Source: Trachelipus rathkii (taxonomy: Eukaryota; Arthropoda; Malacostraca; Isopoda; Trachelipodidae). Taken from it: a stretch of 64,000 nt of DNA. The notes under the pieces were generated by a model. The model saw nothing but the letters and a program-made list of their open reading frames with translations. It had not been told where the DNA came from and searched no databases. Of the stretch, positions 61,301 to 64,000 are shown piece by piece (the first letter of the stretch is position 1; each line of letters begins with the position of its first letter). The position numbers and the translations under genes were made by a program. The stretch lies in assembly GCA_015478945.1 (NCBI GenBank), contig JABUQX010014085.1, positions 1 through 64,000 of the forward strand, given 5' to 3'.

Positions 61301-64000
61301 GAAGAATGGATATAATTGGGGCGGAGGGTGTATTTTTAAATATTATGAATGAAAAATGAAAGTTTTCAATTCTCCCGATACGTTTTTTAAATTGTTTAAA
61401 TTTTGGTAGAAACTGTTAAGATAATAATGATAGATAGTGAACCATAATTTATTAGTAAGTTAACGTTTATGGGGATTATTTATTTAAGAGTTATAATGTG
61501 TTTTCAGTTTTCATGGTTGGGCTTGAAGTTCACTGTGTGTGTCTGATTAGACATTTATTATTTCGCTGGATTCTCATAGGTGAAGATTGGGTATCATAGA
61601 GGTGTATATAACTCGTGGTAGTCAGCTGCAGACAATGCAATTCTAACGCATGAATAGCAAAAGAATATCGATTTTGGAAATGGATAATTTGCGGATCCAC
61701 ATGTTTTTTCATTTAAGGGTAAGGTGATTGTTGAATTTTTGAGTATCACTTGATAGAAGTGATGTGAGTGGAATTTGAAGATATTTTATATAGTTTAAGG
61801 TATTACTATATTTATGGTATATATATATATTATGATATTCGTATATTTTGCTCTAATAAACTACATTGCAAAAGCTGTCATTATATACTTTATTGGGGTA
61901 GTATATTTATTAGGTAATATTTTTATATAATATATATTATATCTATGATTGAAGTAGTTGATTTGGAGTCTGGCTGGGGTTGGAGTTTTCTCAATAGGTA
62001 TAAAGAAGGTGTTTAGGTCTGATAACTTGGATATAATTATGTTGGGATAGCTGATCCGTAGTACAATTTAAAGTGTATGGTTAGGATGTATATAGAGGGG
62101 TCACCCGCCGAGGAGTTGAGCGGAGCGTACCTCTTGATATTGCTTACTGCCTTTGTTTGGTGATTGAGCGGGATGAGTTTGTAGGGTTAACAAACCGTTC
62201 CGAGGATCGACGATCACCTGGAAGGTAAACAGACTCCGGACTTCGAGTCTGCCGACTCAGGATTCCTGGTCGTGCAGCGGGGCGGGCTACGAGCTCCGTG
62301 AGCTCGAGTTCAAGGGTATGGATTTGAGCTTCAGGACATAGGTTAGTGTGATTGCTTGGGTGCATTGTATTATTTATTATTGGGATTTATGGATTATATT
62401 TCATTATTGCGATTATTATATATTATTTTACTTTTTATTATCGTATTTTAACCGAGGTTTACAGAATACTTGAATTATATTACTCTTATCACATATTAGT
62501 TTTCTATGCTTTTTTTTGGAGGGTAGGGATACCCGCTCCAGGCCCGCGCCCTCCCGTCTATTAAAAATGCTCAGGGGAGATCAGTAGGGTATTGTTAATA
62601 CTTATATTATAATGGGTTGGTTATGGGTAATTGGGTTAAATTTGGCGGGGGTGTCTAGTAATATGGTATAGATTATAGAACGTATTCGTGTAGAACGTAA
62701 GTATATGTATTATGTTCTAGTTAAGGTCTATACATATAAATTTACTTAGAGGAGGGTACTCATACGCCTAGTGATCATGATAAGGTTTATGTAGGTATAA
62801 TATTGTATTTGTAATATTATTGGTAGGATTTCATGATTATTATGTATTGTGAAATATATTTATAGTTAGTTATGAGTATAGTTGTGCGCGCGATTCGTGT
62901 ATGTTTCGCGACGTCGTGTTCGCTGCCCGGGTTGACGCCGTGGCGAGATGATGCGTAAAACATCGTCGATAGTTCATATCGCTGGCAATCTCGACTAATA
63001 AAGATGGTGCAAATTGATAGAGGGGAATGGGGTAAAAGAGAGGAGGTGGGGTTAATGAATGGGGTTGAACCGAGAATAGAGATTATTATGTTATAATATC
63101 AATTACTTTTAATTGGCAGGTTTAATAAGGATGTTCGATGTAAGAAGTGGTTAAACAGCATGACGTGTGGCAGGGATTCCTGGTAGTAGTTTTTCGCGTC
63201 TTTAGTCGTTGATTTAACAAAGGAAGACAAGAGGCATGTGTTTTGTCATTTGACAGTAATATTTATGGTATAAATGTAGACAAACTAGAGTAAGCTTAAC
63301 GAATACATTAGTTGAGAGATTGTGAAAGAAGGGTGAAGGTGTTGTTATGAATGTCCTGAAGACAAGAAAACACAATGGAGGTATTAGATGAAATTAGAGA
63401 GTACTCAGATATAGTGCGTGTTTTTACGGACGCTTTGTAGCTGTTTAACGTGGAGAAGGTAGGAGCATAAGGTGAAATATATATTTTGGTGGATGGCTGA
63501 CAGATAATAACATATGATAATAAACAAAGAGAGGTTTATTAAGAGATATGTTAATTATCATGTGATTTATTTTAATTGGGGAAGTAAATGTTTATTTAAG
63601 AAGAGCTTGTTTAATGAAGCAGAGAAATATATTAGTTCAATACTAATATGATCATTATGTTATTAAATTGGGGAGAAAGGTGTAATATTTATTTAAATTG
63701 CAAGTAACGGTTTTAAAATTTTAACTAGAAGTAATGTAAATGAATTATATAATTTATTAGTTCTTCGGTTTATAGAGAACAGTTTTTGGACCATGGGACG
63801 AAGACCTTAAGTGTTAAGTGGGGGGTGGGGGTATTACAATAGACAGGTAACATGATTTAGTATAATACAAGGCAAATATTATAATTAATATATAGTAACT
63901 AAAAACCAACCAAAATACGGAAAATTAAAATTAAAAAATAAAAACAAAACAATTAAATTACAAAGATTAGAAAACTTAAATTGTTAAATTAGTTAATAAA
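61301..64000. other. mixed-composition end of window, nothing assigned
   Basis: GC-richer islands at 62080-62350 (CCGCCGAGGAGTTGAGCGG...GAGCTCCGTGAGCTCGAG) and 62880-63060 stand out. A 73-codon - frame at 62144-62365 is open but has no motif. No tRNA fold, splice-bounded exon or transposon terminus could be supported. Confidence 0.4.

Noticed and set aside
62080..62350. rRNA or tRNA gene in the GC-rich island
   Set aside because: No cloverleaf or recognisable rRNA core could be traced; GAGTTCAAGGG only loosely resembles a B box and has no A box.

Overview
The window is nuclear DNA of an animal, most likely an arthropod. Genes are split by kilobase introns with GT/AG splice sites, coding density is very low, and the DNA is full of long (TA)n and (ATT)n microsatellites, LINEs, an LTR retrotransposon and hAT elements. 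The repeat style fits a decapod crustacean, but that is inference; no marker in the window fixes the species.

The firmest host gene is SBDS (ribosome maturation factor, Shwachman-Bodian-Diamond syndrome protein). Its exons 2-5 lie on the + strand at 20302-20419, 28224-28466, 31590-31694 and 41160-41291, and they join in frame to a stop codon. Exon 1 was not found and probably lies upstream of the window. The SBDS introns hold nearly all the other recognisable content. Exons 3 and 4 are pressed directly against microsatellites.

Layout. 1-4000: AT-rich, mostly unassigned DNA with a possible 3' coding tail of another gene, a ~380-bp tandem duplication and (TA)n tracts. About 4008: a tRNA-derived SINE. 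4448-16275: a Ty3/gypsy LTR retrotransposon on the - strand with ~1.65-kb LTRs, a tRNA-Lys-type primer site, broken gag, protease and an uninterrupted integrase; no RT-RNase H is visible. 16.7-18.5 kb: two decayed LINE pieces. 19.2-19.6 kb: an unrecognised 153-codon antisense ORF. 20.5-29.5 kb (SBDS introns 2 and 3): several copies of one LINE family whose 3' ends carry a small CCCC...GGGG hairpin and an (AAT)n or (TA)n tail; one copy is interrupted by a candidate processed retrocopy. 31.9-41.1 kb (intron 4): an almost full-length ~6.8-kb RNase H-bearing LINE and an antisense relative. 42.2-44.5 kb: a complete hAT-type MITE with TIRs and target duplication, and a decayed hAT/DUF4371-type transposase. 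45-47 kb: a third LINE type. 47.0-49.6 kb: a degenerate, acidic, tandem-repeat coding region of unknown identity.

49.6-64 kb is extremely AT-rich, irregular (TTA)/(TA) sequence with small islands of normal composition. Two islands on the + strand look like consecutive exons of CCT2 (chaperonin TCP-1 beta). The second appears to carry small indels, and a LINE copy here is much more scrambled than its relatives, so consensus quality may be poor at this end.

The genes do not form a functional pathway. The window is mainly a record of nested retrotransposon insertion around one housekeeping gene. No CRISPR array, operon, rRNA or intact tRNA gene was seen. All family assignments come from reading motifs by eye.
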